NCBI GenBank assembly: GCA_942492915.1
Contig: OW818662.1
Location: forward strand, 3,038,001 to 3,102,000
Origin: Turneriella sp942492915
GTDB lineage: Bacteria; Spirochaetota; Leptospiria; Turneriellales; Turneriellaceae
Length of the DNA stretch: 64,000 nucleotides
Reading direction: 5' to 3'
This document shows, piece after piece, positions 17,687-25,861 of the stretch. Under the pieces are notes generated by a model that saw only the letters and a list, made by a program, of their open reading frames with translations, made no database searches and had not been told where the DNA came from. Both the position numbers and the translations under genes were made by a program. Position 1 is the stretch's first letter. Each line of letters opens with the position of its first letter.

Positions 17687-18828
17687 GAAAGACGCGTGTT
17701 TACATGATTTTTTTGGTAATGGGTTTCGGCGACCTGATTGGGCCGCTGGTTTCCTTAGTTAAGGAAAAACTGCAGATTTCGCAGTTCGAGGCGTCTTTCG
17801 TGGCATTCGCAGGCTTTATCATGTTCGGCACCCTCTCGATTCCCGTCGGCGTGATGCAGGCACGCCTGGGTAAAAAACCCGTCGCCATCGGGGGATTAAT
17901 ACTTGTACTCGCGGGCGTCACGACTCCGCTGATCGGCCTCACAAGTTATGCAGGTTATCTGACCGCCGTGCTGCTGCTCGGGGCCGGCGTCACGATTTTG
18001 CAGGTTGCCGGTGGGCCGCTCTTACAAGAGGTCTCTGCGGCCGGCACTTTTGCGCGCAACCTGACCTTTGGGCAGTTCATCAAAGGCATCGGCACGCTGA
18101 GCGCTCCGCTGATTCCTGTTCTGGCTTACCGGTATTTCGATAATCGCTGGGAGCTGGTTTTTCCAGTTTTTGCAGCCGGCACCGCAGTGGCGCTCGTAGC
18201 TATGGTTTTCCATAGCGGGAGCCATAGCCAAGGCAAGAGCGCCGCTACTTTCGCGGATTGCCTGGCGCTGCTCGCGAACCGACGTATCGCCCTGCTGGTG
18301 CTCGCGATATTCTTGTATGTGGGCGCTGAAGTCTGCATCAGCTCGATGCTGCCGTCGATTCTCGAAAAACAATACGGCTACAAGCTGGCCAACTACGGTA
18401 TGGCCGGAACCGGCATCTTTTTTCTGACGCTGATGGCGGGGCGCTTTGGCGGTACTCTGGTGCTCTCGCGCATGAAGCCCTCAGCTTTCTTTCTTGTGTC
18501 ATGCGCCGTCGCACTGGGCGGCCTGGCTTTGCTCGCTGCCGGGTCTGGTGTGCTCGGCTTTGTCGCCGCCGCGCTAATCGGCGTAGGCTTCGCGAACCTT
18601 TTTCCGCTCGTTTACGCGATTGCAATGGACGCGCTGCCTGCCAAAGCCAATGAGATTTCAGGTCTGATGGTGACCGCAATCTGCGGTGGAGCATTTGTGC
18701 CACCGGTTATGGGATACCTCAGCGAACAGAGCTCACTTTCCGTCGCTCTCGCGGTGCCTACCGCGTGTCTTTTGTATCTAACGGCAATCGCGGTTGCCGA
18801 ACGCAAACACCATGCAACAACCCCTTGA
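17683..18828 (+). CDS. MFS sugar transporter (FucP/GlcP-like)
   Basis: A 381-residue major facilitator protein with about 12 hydrophobic helices. The first segment, FLVMGFGDLIGPLVSLVKEKLQIS, resembles the start of the fucose/glucose-proton symporter family, and GTLSIPVGVMQARLGKKP fits the loop 2-3 motif. It overlaps the GH1 gene by 4 bp and the ROK kinase start by 17 bp, so the three genes form one coupled unit. The likely substrate is glucose or a related monosaccharide released by the hydrolase; this is inferred from context. Confidence 0.85.
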   Translation: MRKTRVYMIFLVMGFGDLIGPLVSLVKEKLQISQFEASFVAFAGFIMFGTLSIPVGVMQARLGKKPVAIGGLILVLAGVTTPLIGLTSYAGYLTAVLLLGAGVTILQVAGGPLLQEVSAAGTFARNLTFGQFIKGIGTLSAPLIPVLAYRYFDNRWELVFPVFAAGTAVALVAMVFHSGSHSQGKSAATFADCLALLANRRIALLVLAIFLYVGAEVCISSMLPSILEKQYGYKLANYGMAGTGIFFLTLMAGRFGGTLVLSRMKPSAFFLVSCAVALGGLALLAAGSGVLGFVAAALIGVGFANLFPLVYAIAMDALPAKANEISGLMVTAICGGAFVPPVMGYLSEQSSLSVALAVPTACLLYLTAIAVAERKHHATTP

Positions 18829-19924
18829 AAAAGAATCGCGTATTGTTCTCACGCTCGATGCGGGCGGGACCAAGTTTTCATTTTCTGCAATGGCAGGCGG
18901 TAAACAGATTGTGCCAGCGATCGAAACCGCTTCGCATGGCGACAATCTTGACCTTTGCCTGACAACCATCGTCACAGGGTTCGCGCACGTCATGAGCCAG
19001 CTGCACGACAAACCAGACGCGATCAGTTTCGCGTTTCCCGGTCCCGCCTGGTATAAAGAGGGAATCATTGGCGATCTCGGCAACCTGCCTGCGTTTCGCG
19101 GTGGTGTCGCGCTAGGGCCGATGCTCGCCGATAAATTTGGCATTCCGGTTTTCATCAACAATGACGGCGATCTGTTTGCATACGGTGAAGCAATGGGGGG
19201 ATTTCTCCCCGAAATGAACCGGCACCTGGTACACGCGGGCAGCACGCGACAGTACAAGAACCTGATCGGCTTCACTCTCGGCACGGGTTTCGGTGGCGGC
19301 ATCACCCGCAATGGGGAGCTCTTTACGGGTGACAATTCGGCGGCAGGTGAAGTCTGGCTGCTCAGAAACCAGAAGTTTCATCAATCCTTCATCGAAGAAA
19401 GTATCAGCATTCGCGCGCTGCGCCGTGTCTATAAAGAACATTGCCGTATCGGCCACCGTGACGACCTCACCGCAAGGGACATCTACCGCATCGCTGCCGG
19501 TGAAATAGCCGGTGACATCGATGCAGCGAAGGCAGCTTTCATCGAACTCGGCAGCGCACTCGGTGAGGCGATTGCGAACGTGGTGACCGTCGTCGACGGC
19601 CTCGTGGTCATCGGAGGTGGATTATCGAACGCCTGGGAATTTTTCGCGCCTGCGATGATGCAGACACTCAGCCAACCGTTCACAAATCTGGCCGGCGACG
19701 CTGAGGTGCCGCGACTCGAGATCAAAACCTTCAACGTAGAAGACAAGGCGGGGTACGACAACTTCTTGCGCGGCGAACCGCGAACCGTCGCAGTGCCGGG
19801 CACTGAACACAAGATCACCTTCGACGCAATGAAGTGCACGGGCGTCGGCCGCACCCGCTTGGGCACAAGCAGGGCGGTATCGCTGGGGGCGTATATGTAC
19901 GCGGTGCGGTGTTTGTCAGGTTAG
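18812..19924 (+). CDS. ROK-family sugar kinase
   Basis: A 370-residue ROK protein, probably phosphorylating the imported sugar. The ATP-binding motif LTLDAGGTKFSFSAM lies near residue 13, VFINNDGDLFAYGE near 115 carries the catalytic aspartate, and LIGFTLGTGFGGGI near 155 is the second phosphate motif. It lacks the cysteine-rich zinc motif (CxCGxxGC) of canonical ROK glucokinases, and after DNSAAGEVW goes straight to a different helical segment. The ATG at 18812 overlaps the MFS stop. It has no N-terminal helix-turn-helix, so it is a kinase rather than a NagC/XylR repressor. Confidence 0.85.
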   Translation: MQQPLEKESRIVLTLDAGGTKFSFSAMAGGKQIVPAIETASHGDNLDLCLTTIVTGFAHVMSQLHDKPDAISFAFPGPAWYKEGIIGDLGNLPAFRGGVALGPMLADKFGIPVFINNDGDLFAYGEAMGGFLPEMNRHLVHAGSTRQYKNLIGFTLGTGFGGGITRNGELFTGDNSAAGEVWLLRNQKFHQSFIEESISIRALRRVYKEHCRIGHRDDLTARDIYRIAAGEIAGDIDAAKAAFIELGSALGEAIANVVTVVDGLVVIGGGLSNAWEFFAPAMMQTLSQPFTNLAGDAEVPRLEIKTFNVEDKAGYDNFLRGEPRTVAVPGTEHKITFDAMKCTGVGRTRLGTSRAVSLGAYMYAVRCLSG

Positions 19925-19955
19925 TCAACTAGTCTACCTCAGCTCAGATTGAAAG

Positions 19956-20654
19956 TCATATGCCACTGGGACATTCTGGATTTAATTCTGCACCGTTGCT
20001 ATACGGAATCAGTCCAATAACGCCTTCAGTTGTGTTATTGGTCTTCTTTTCAATGGAAATCGGCTTCCAAATCAGACCTGCCTCAACAAGACCGATGACT
20101 GCATAAGGATGTCGCTGAGTAGCATCAAATCTCTTGAAGACGAAAACCGCTACCCGATGCCAGATACTCTTGCAATCTTTGGCGTAAACTGCATGAACCT
20201 GGTAGGTGGAAAAATCCAGTTCGCACACCAGATTCGGCCAGTATTTTTCCGTCTTGGCGTAGCTTTTTAATTCATATACGGCAGTTTCAACGAGGAAACT
20301 CGGATGGATTTCGAAGAGATTTTGCGCGTTAATTGGGAAGGGTTCATACCAGAACTTACTTTTTTCCGGCAACACACATGCGTGTGTATCCCGTAACCAG
20401 CCCTCGAATCGATTAGTTCTGACTTTTTGCCATTTGTTTCGTGTCTCTAGCAGCAGCATTTCATCCCCAAAGGCCACATAGCCTAAGGCATGCGCACTTT
20501 TCGACGGGCCATCCAATATTGCCGCTCCCTTGAATCGATTAACGCGGAGACGGTTTTCCCGTGTCTCGGTTTGAGGCTCAGGTGGTAACTTGTGCGTACA
20601 GTGCAACAATAACAATAAGAAAAACAGTCGACCATGCACAAGTCGCAAGGTCAA
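19956..20654 (-). CDS. Putative lipoprotein with SH3-like domain
   Basis: A 232-residue protein with a hydrophobic N-terminus, LFFLLLLLHCTHK, whose cysteine near residue 19 fits a lipoprotein site. Residues about 33-95 look like a bacterial SH3 domain: GAAILDGPSKSAHALGYVAFGDEMLLLETRNKWQKV and GWLRDTHACV, read in parts. The C-terminal half is unrecognised. The start is TTG 20654, overlapping the preceding stop, or a GTG five codons later; no ATG is available. Codon use is more AT-rich than in its neighbours, hinting at a separate origin. Confidence 0.6.
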   Translation of the reverse strand: MTLRLVHGRLFFLLLLLHCTHKLPPEPQTETRENRLRVNRFKGAAILDGPSKSAHALGYVAFGDEMLLLETRNKWQKVRTNRFEGWLRDTHACVLPEKSKFWYEPFPINAQNLFEIHPSFLVETAVYELKSYAKTEKYWPNLVCELDFSTYQVHAVYAKDCKSIWHRVAVFVFKRFDATQRHPYAVIGLVEAGLIWKPISIEKKTNNTTEGVIGLIPYSNGAELNPECPSGI

Positions 20655-20920
20655 TTTCCCGTGCTCGTCACCACATTCGGGCTGAGTGGATTGATGATCA
20701 CTATACGGTCGCGCGGCACGGCTAGAAGGTCCATATCTTCCATCGGTATGGCACCAAGCAGCACCTGATCGCCCAGCACGAGCGCACCGGCAAACACTGT
20801 GCGGGTGCCGATTTCAATCTGCCCGAGACCTCCATAGGTACCAGGCGTCGCAGGTATCACGATCATACCGATGGCGCGCTCGAGGTAGTCGGTGGCGGTT
20901 GTATCTGACAAATGCTGCAT
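20651..20920 (-). pseudogene. Truncated clan AA (retropepsin-like) aspartic protease
   Basis: The C-terminal half, IEIGTRTVFAGALVLGDQ then VLLGAIPMEDMDLL and VIINPLSPNV, matches the second half of small bacterial clan AA aspartic proteases. The catalytic DTGA strand and flap expected upstream are missing; the N-terminus instead reads MQHLSDTTATDYLERAIGM, where DTTAT may be the decayed catalytic motif. The frame extends to a GTG at 20944. About 90 residues remain of a family that is usually 110-130. It is probably a non-functional remnant. Confidence 0.65.
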
Positions 20921-21004
20921 ATGACAAAAATAGATATGTGTCACGAATAGTCATTACAAATCGGAATAAGTATTGCTTTCTGTCAAAGCGAATTTTTTAG
21001 GCGT

Positions 21005-21463
21005 TCACTGCTTTTCTTGCCTTTCAAAGTCCAAGATATCGTGTCGCTGGTTCTCTATCAGTCGTTTCTCAAATAGAGTCCGGCACTCGGTCTGCATGAT
21101 AGGTCCTGAGACTTCAGGTGCTAAATGCACATACTTGTGCTCCCGAATCCACTTGAACGACGTCGCGCCATAAATGACACGCCGAATGCCCACTTCGACG
21201 ATGGTCTTCTCGCACATCGGGCACGGGAAAAGAGTCGTGTAGAGAGTGCAATCGCTTACGCTTCTGAGCTTCTTGTACCCCTCGCGTATCACGAGCACCT
21301 CTGCGTGTGCGGTTGGGTCTACATCGGCCACACAGCGATTACCAGATTTTGCAATGATCTCGCCATCGCGTACCAAGACCGCCCCAACGGGGTATTCACC
21401 CCGGTCGAAGGCCTCTTGCGCTTCCGCAAGAGCAATTGTCATGATTTCGATTTCGGTCATCAT
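21005..21463 (-). CDS. CMP/dCMP-type nucleoside deaminase family protein
   Basis: Zinc-dependent deaminase, 152 residues. The zinc and catalytic motifs are both present: HAEV (near residue 53) and PCPMC (near residue 80), preceded by GEYPVGAVLVRDGEIIAKSGN, which fits the TadA/guanine deaminase group. The C-terminal region, FKWIREHKYVHLAPEVSG, differs from that of typical tRNA adenosine deaminase, so the substrate is left open (free base or nucleoside versus tRNA). It may start at the ATG at 21463 or the next codon. It lies downstream of selD on the same strand, 39 bp away. Confidence 0.85.
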   Translation of the reverse strand: MMTEIEIMTIALAEAQEAFDRGEYPVGAVLVRDGEIIAKSGNRCVADVDPTAHAEVLVIREGYKKLRSVSDCTLYTTLFPCPMCEKTIVEVGIRRVIYGATSFKWIREHKYVHLAPEVSGPIMQTECRTLFEKRLIENQRHDILDFERQEKQ

Positions 21464-21502
21464 GCTTCGCGAAAGCGACTGTTGCTTTTAAACATTCGGG
21501 TT

Positions 21503-22534
21503 TCAGACAATACGCAGACTCACGCCGCCTGCCGAAATTTTTCCAATCACCTGGCAGCGATCGGCAATGCCGGCGTCTTGAAAGAGCGTATTGACTGCGC
21601 CCAGCGCATCAGGTGCCACCGCAACAAGCAATCCCCCTGAGGTTTGCGGGTCGCAGACAACCGCGCGGCGGTAAGGGTCGTCTATGCCGTCGACGTGCCC
21701 GCCGAAGCTTTCGAAGTTACGCGTGGTGCCACCCGGAATAATGCCTGCGGCGACGTAGCCTGCAAGACCCGGCAGAAGCGGCAATGAGCTGAAATCAATT
21801 TCCGCTGCGAGTTTTCTGGGGTTAAGCATTTCGAATAGGTGCCCCGCCAGACCAAAGCCAGTGACATCCGTCATTGCATGCACACCTGGCAGCTCGGCCA
21901 GTCGGCGCCCGATTGTGTTCAGCATAAGCATTTGAGCGATCGCGAGCCCCTGATGTTCTGCGTTCAGCACACCGCGTTTTGTCGCAGTCGTGTGCATGCC
22001 GATGCCGAGTGGCTTTGTGAGAATCAACATGTCACCGGGCTCCGCGGTCGAATTGCGTTTGAGATTTTTTGCTTCAACAAGGCCGTTTACTGAAAGCCCG
22101 AAGATAGGCTCGGGTGCATCGATGCTGTGACCGCCCGCGATTGCCATACCGCACGAGGCCGCTACTTCGCGTGCACCCGCAATCACTTCGTTGGCGACCT
22201 CGGCGGCAAGTTTGTCGATCGGCCAGCCGAGAATGGCGAGCGCCATGATGGGCCGCCCACCCATTGCATAGATATCAGAAACCGCATTCGCCGCTGCGAT
22301 GCGGCCGAAATCTTTTGCGTCATCGACAATCGGCATAAAAAAATCTGTCGTCGAAAGCAGCACCTGGCCCTCGCCCAACAGGTAAGCCGCTGCGTCGTCG
22401 CGGTCAGAATTGCCGACGATCAGATTCGCTGCTGGTTCAGCCATGTTGTTTTTGAGGATATTCCCCAGTACTGAAGGGGATATTTTGCAGCCGCAGCCGG
22501 CTCCGTGGCTGTACTGGGTGAGGCGAACTGTCAT
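21503..22534 (-). CDS. selD: Selenide, water dikinase
   Basis: Makes selenophosphate from selenide and ATP, the selenium donor for tRNA 2-selenouridine and selenocysteine. It has 343 residues. The catalytic N-terminal motif is GAGCGCKISP with Cys14 in the position that is Cys or Sec in other SelD proteins, so this form does not itself need selenocysteine. DFFMPIVDDAKDFGRIAAAN and GGHSIDAPEPIFGLSVNG (in parts) are typical AIR-synthase-fold segments. Its start overlaps the mnmH stop by 4 bp, so SelD is coupled directly to its main consumer. Confidence 0.96.
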   Translation of the reverse strand: MTVRLTQYSHGAGCGCKISPSVLGNILKNNMAEPAANLIVGNSDRDDAAAYLLGEGQVLLSTTDFFMPIVDDAKDFGRIAAANAVSDIYAMGGRPIMALAILGWPIDKLAAEVANEVIAGAREVAASCGMAIAGGHSIDAPEPIFGLSVNGLVEAKNLKRNSTAEPGDMLILTKPLGIGMHTTATKRGVLNAEHQGLAIAQMLMLNTIGRRLAELPGVHAMTDVTGFGLAGHLFEMLNPRKLAAEIDFSSLPLLPGLAGYVAAGIIPGGTTRNFESFGGHVDGIDDPYRRAVVCDPQTSGGLLVAVAPDALGAVNTLFQDAGIADRCQVIGKISAGGVSLRIV

Positions 22535-23547
22535 GGGTTGACCTCGTCAGCCATGACAGTTCGCAAATAACTATCAGCGTCATCACCGGCCACAAACTCT
22601 AAAGTCGCGGGGTCGCGTTTTGACAGACCGAATGCATACGCTCTGTCATAATAGTCGAGGGTGATGCGACAGACTTCGTCGAGATGGCCTTCGTCGAGCG
22701 CGAGAAGCGCTCGCTTGTGACGCTCGTCTCCCAGACGCTTGCGAATCGACGCGAGACTTGCCCGCAGTTTTTCTGCAGAATCTCTGTAGCTTTGCAGCAG
22801 GTACTCGACCCGCTTTTCCACAGGCCATTCGAGCACGACGACCTTACTCGTTCGCATTTGTCCCCAGAAGGGTTGTGGTATGTGCAGACGCCCGATCAGC
22901 ATACTCTCGTCTTCAACAAATACTGTCTTCTGATTTTCGCAGCGAAAAAGTTCATGCCCCAGCAGGTTTTCAAAGTGCTCTTGCGTCGGTTGCTCAGATT
23001 CATGAAAAGAGCCAAATGCCGAGCCCCGGTGGTTGGCCAGCGCTTCCAGGTCGATCGTATTGGCGCCCTGTGTGTGCAGTTCGGTCAGAATCTGCGTTTT
23101 GCGGCTGCCTGTTTTGCCGCCGATGACCAGAAGTTTCCAGGGCGCATTAAAAAGTTCGAGACAGAGTCTGCGATACGATTTATACCCGCCAACAACAGTA
23201 TCGACATTCAACCCGACGCGCTCGAACAGCCACGCGACCGAAGCCGAGCGCATGCCCCCTCGCCAGCACTGCACGGCGATGCGACCCTCAACGGCGTGTT
23301 TTAACCCAGCTTCTGCGAGCGCCCGCATTTTAGGCCCGACAATCTCGAGACCGCGCAGAATCGCCGGCTGCTGGCCCTGCTGCTTGTAGAGCGTGCCGAT
23401 TTCTGCCCGCTCGGTGTTTGTAAAAAGTGGCAGCGAGATTGCCCCGGGAGTATGGCCGGCTGCGAATTCACCCTCTGACCTGACATCGATTAGCGTAACA
23501 TGCTGCTGGTTCTTCAACGCCTCCCTGATGCTGATCGGCCGGGGCAT
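22531..23547 (-). CDS. mnmH: tRNA 2-selenouridine synthase
   Basis: Replaces sulfur by selenium in 2-thiouridine at the wobble position of Lys, Glu and Gln tRNAs. It has 338 residues. The rhodanese domain occupies residues 1-130, with DVRSEGEF and the catalytic Cys94 in VQCWRGGMRS. A P-loop domain follows, with Walker A GGKTGSRKT at 143-151 and DLEALANHRGSAFG typical of MnmH. It overlaps selD by 4 bp and starts 5 bp after the S1/P1 nuclease stop, so the order is nuclease, mnmH, selD in one operon. Confidence 0.96.
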   Translation of the reverse strand: MPRPISIREALKNQQHVTLIDVRSEGEFAAGHTPGAISLPLFTNTERAEIGTLYKQQGQQPAILRGLEIVGPKMRALAEAGLKHAVEGRIAVQCWRGGMRSASVAWLFERVGLNVDTVVGGYKSYRRLCLELFNAPWKLLVIGGKTGSRKTQILTELHTQGANTIDLEALANHRGSAFGSFHESEQPTQEHFENLLGHELFRCENQKTVFVEDESMLIGRLHIPQPFWGQMRTSKVVVLEWPVEKRVEYLLQSYRDSAEKLRASLASIRKRLGDERHKRALLALDEGHLDEVCRITLDYYDRAYAFGLSKRDPATLEFVAGDDADSYLRTVMADEVNP

Positions 23548-23552
23548 TATGG

Positions 23553-24512
23553 TCAGCGCTTGCCCGCGGCCTGTTCAATACATTCGGCGACCGCTCGATC
23601 TTCATTTTTCAGTTCTTTGCGAATATCCGCCGCGAGTTTTTCTGAAGCAGACGCCTCACCTGTAAAGATGCCGTTCAGCAGGCCGGCAAGACGAAGGCCA
23701 CCGCGATAGAGCTGGCGCTCGACAAGCGCGCGGTGTTTTTCAACGTAGGCGTATTCGAGTTTTACTGTCAATGCGGGGTCATCGCCGAACCCAGTTGTAT
23801 CGTTGCGGCACTTTTTTGCCTCACTTTTGCAGCAGCCGTCTTTGCCATGGCACGTATAAACATCCGCACGAACCACAGGCGCTTCGTCAGCCCAATCTGC
23901 GTAACTGCCGCTTGAGAGTGAAGAACCCGATGGCGAGGCTGCTTTGTCGATGAAGTCGGCAAATTCGGTATAGCTCAGTTCTTGATCGTTGATCATTTCT
24001 GAATCCCACACTTTGTGCAGGTTGCTTTTTTTTCCGAACCATAAAACTTCGGTGGAGTTTCCCCCGCGGTCGGCGCTGCGGCCGATGTGCAGCGGCTGGT
24101 GCAGATCGCCGACAAGGTGCACCAGCCATTTGAGAGCCATTTGTTTGTTCGATGGTGAGGCTTTGGTGTCGCGCAAGACGGCCTCGAAATAGAGAAGTGC
24201 CCGTACAATATCACCTTTGGGATTTTTCACCGAACTGCGGTACGTATCGCCATCGTCGACACTCGCATAATGAAACGGCGCGGCGCAGGCAAAGCGTTCG
24301 TCTGAGCGCAGGTGATCGGCCTCGTTCGCCACGCGCGCCAGGGTCTCACCGGCAAGCAGCGCTTCAACCCCCGTACGCGCCTTGTCGTTCAGATGATTTT
24401 CTGCAATGCGCGCGGTGACGCGATGACCGCGCAGGCCCCATGCGTAAATATAGCCGGTTGTAAAAAAGACGATAAACAGAATCAACCGCATGCACCACGT
24501 AGAGACGTCCAT
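23553..24512 (-). CDS. Exported S1/P1-family nuclease
   Basis: Zinc-dependent phospholipase C/S1-P1 fold nuclease, about 320 residues. The mature N-terminus, AWGLRGHRVTARIAENHL, gives the N-terminal Trp and first His that bind zinc after signal cleavage. HLVGDLHQPLHIG (near residue 135) with GGNSTEV is the central metal-binding signature. The signal peptide is LILFIVFFTTGYIYA. ATG 24512 is preferred because GGGGAG precedes it; an ATG at 24491 is also possible. A cysteine-rich insert (TCHGKDGCCKSEAKKC) near residue 230 is unusual. It heads the mnmH-selD operon, although no functional link is known. Confidence 0.9.
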   Translation of the reverse strand: MDVSTWCMRLILFIVFFTTGYIYAWGLRGHRVTARIAENHLNDKARTGVEALLAGETLARVANEADHLRSDERFACAAPFHYASVDDGDTYRSSVKNPKGDIVRALLYFEAVLRDTKASPSNKQMALKWLVHLVGDLHQPLHIGRSADRGGNSTEVLWFGKKSNLHKVWDSEMINDQELSYTEFADFIDKAASPSGSSLSSGSYADWADEAPVVRADVYTCHGKDGCCKSEAKKCRNDTTGFGDDPALTVKLEYAYVEKHRALVERQLYRGGLRLAGLLNGIFTGEASASEKLAADIRKELKNEDRAVAECIEQAAGKR

Positions 24513-24552
24513 TTTGGGTGTCTCCCCAAAAACGACCCCTTTGTGGCCGCGG

Positions 24553-24604
24553 TTCTTTTGTCCTGCAGAGACGCAGCGAGCTGCGTCTCTGCAGGACAAA
24601 AGAA
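24553..24604. repeat. 52-bp perfect hairpin between divergent genes
   Basis: Two 24-bp arms (24553-24576 and 24581-24604) pair perfectly around a CGAG loop. It lies between the divergent starts of the S1/P1 nuclease and the zinc-ribbon protein, so it is not placed as a terminator. The inner arm (AGAGACGCAG) resembles that of the terminator at 32334-32371. Confidence 0.9.
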
Positions 24605-24667
24605 GGAATCCGTTCTAAATCCACCCCTAATTTATTGACATGACATTGGGGCGCGGCATTCGTAACC

Positions 24668-25828
24668 ATGGCGAATGAACCGCAGAACCCGCAGGACCCC
24701 AACGACAAGAGCTGGAAACCGGCTTTCGATAGCATTCCCGATAATCCGGGCCAAAGCAACGGCAACCCGCCAGCCGGCTATGACCGGGTCGAAGAAGCGG
24801 GCACGTTTCAAATGCTGTGGGACTGCAAATACTGCAGCACCAAGAAATTGCTTGGCGTAACGCATAAATTCTGCCCGAGCTGCGGCGCCGCGCAAGACCC
24901 GAATGCGCGCTACTTTCCCTCAGACGACGAGGCAATAGCGGTAGAAGACCACGAGTATACCGGCGTAGATAAGAAGTGCGGAAACTGTAATACGGCAAAC
25001 TCGGCCAAAGCCGAATTCTGCACGCAGTGCGGCTCGCCGATGAAAGATGCCAAGACCGTGTCTCTGCGTTCAGAGCAAAGCGTGGCCGAGGGTGGCGCCT
25101 TTGCAACAGATTCGAAATCAACCGCAAAGGCTGACTTTGAAGCGCAGAAAGCAGGGCTTACCGGCCCCTCACCTGAGCCAGAAGCGCCCAAATCAAAGAA
25201 ATGGTATTATATCGGCGGTGCAGTTGGCGTCGGTTTGGTCGCACTTATTTCGAGCTTCTTCATCTCACGAACGATCGAGGTAAAAGTAGACAGTCACAAC
25301 TGGGAGCGTGTCGTTAAGGTCGAATCGTACAAAGGCCGGTCAGAAACGGCATGGTGCAGCTCGATGCCATTCGACGCCTACCTCGTCGTGCGCAAACGCG
25401 AAGTGAGCTCAACCAACCAGGTCGCCGACGGCGAAAGCTGCGATATGGTGCGCGTCGATAAGGGCAATGGCACATTCAAGAAAGAACGGCGGTGTAAGAC
25501 AAAGTACAAGAGTGTTCCCGTTTACAGCGACAAATGCTATTACCGGGTGAACCGCTGGGGCCATGAACGCGATATCAAAGCGACCGGAGGTCTCGACACT
25601 CCTGTCGCATGGCCGGCTGTGAATATACGCACTGGAAGCTGCGTCGGCTGCGAACGTGAGGGCGGTCGCGTTGAAGCCTACAACCTGCTTCTCACCGAGG
25701 TGAAGAAGCAAGACAAGAAGCACACGTGCGCTTTTCCTGAGGCACAGTGGCGATCAATACCTGATGGTGCGGTGAAAAAGATCAAGGTACGGCTCGTGGG
25801 TGGCGCGAAGTGCGACACATTGCAGTAA
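24668..25828 (+). CDS. Zinc-ribbon protein with single membrane span
   Basis: A 386-residue protein of unknown function. The N-terminal half has two zinc-binding units: CKYC with CPSC (residues 53-72) and CGNC with CTQC (about 103-121), resembling RanBP2-type or zinc-ribbon fingers. A charged linker leads to one transmembrane helix, YYIGGAVGVGLVALISSFF (about residues 181-200). The roughly 185-residue C-terminal domain, outside the membrane if the ribbons are cytoplasmic, is cysteine-containing and basic, with CRTK-like, CYYRVNRW and CVGCEREGGR motifs. The next gene, a polytopic membrane protein, is in the same orientation 32 bp away. Confidence 0.7.
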   Translation: MANEPQNPQDPNDKSWKPAFDSIPDNPGQSNGNPPAGYDRVEEAGTFQMLWDCKYCSTKKLLGVTHKFCPSCGAAQDPNARYFPSDDEAIAVEDHEYTGVDKKCGNCNTANSAKAEFCTQCGSPMKDAKTVSLRSEQSVAEGGAFATDSKSTAKADFEAQKAGLTGPSPEPEAPKSKKWYYIGGAVGVGLVALISSFFISRTIEVKVDSHNWERVVKVESYKGRSETAWCSSMPFDAYLVVRKREVSSTNQVADGESCDMVRVDKGNGTFKKERRCKTKYKSVPVYSDKCYYRVNRWGHERDIKATGGLDTPVAWPAVNIRTGSCVGCEREGGRVEAYNLLLTEVKKQDKKHTCAFPEAQWRSIPDGAVKKIKVRLVGGAKCDTLQ

Positions 25829-25830
25829 GT

Positions 25831-25861
25831 TTTTATTTTGGCGCGTAGCGCCAAAATAAAA
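25831..25861. repeat. Perfect 14-bp-arm hairpin abutting a start codon
   Basis: Arms 25831-25844 and 25848-25861 pair perfectly around a GTA loop (GGCGC-GTA-GCGCC core with AT flanks). The last base is the A of the next gene's ATG. It can terminate the upstream zinc-ribbon gene, and in any read-through transcript would occlude the start of the downstream gene. Confidence 0.88.

Noticed and set aside
21503..22534. Checked selD for an in-frame UGA (selenocysteine)
   Set aside because: The catalytic position is a cysteine codon and the frame has no internal stop.
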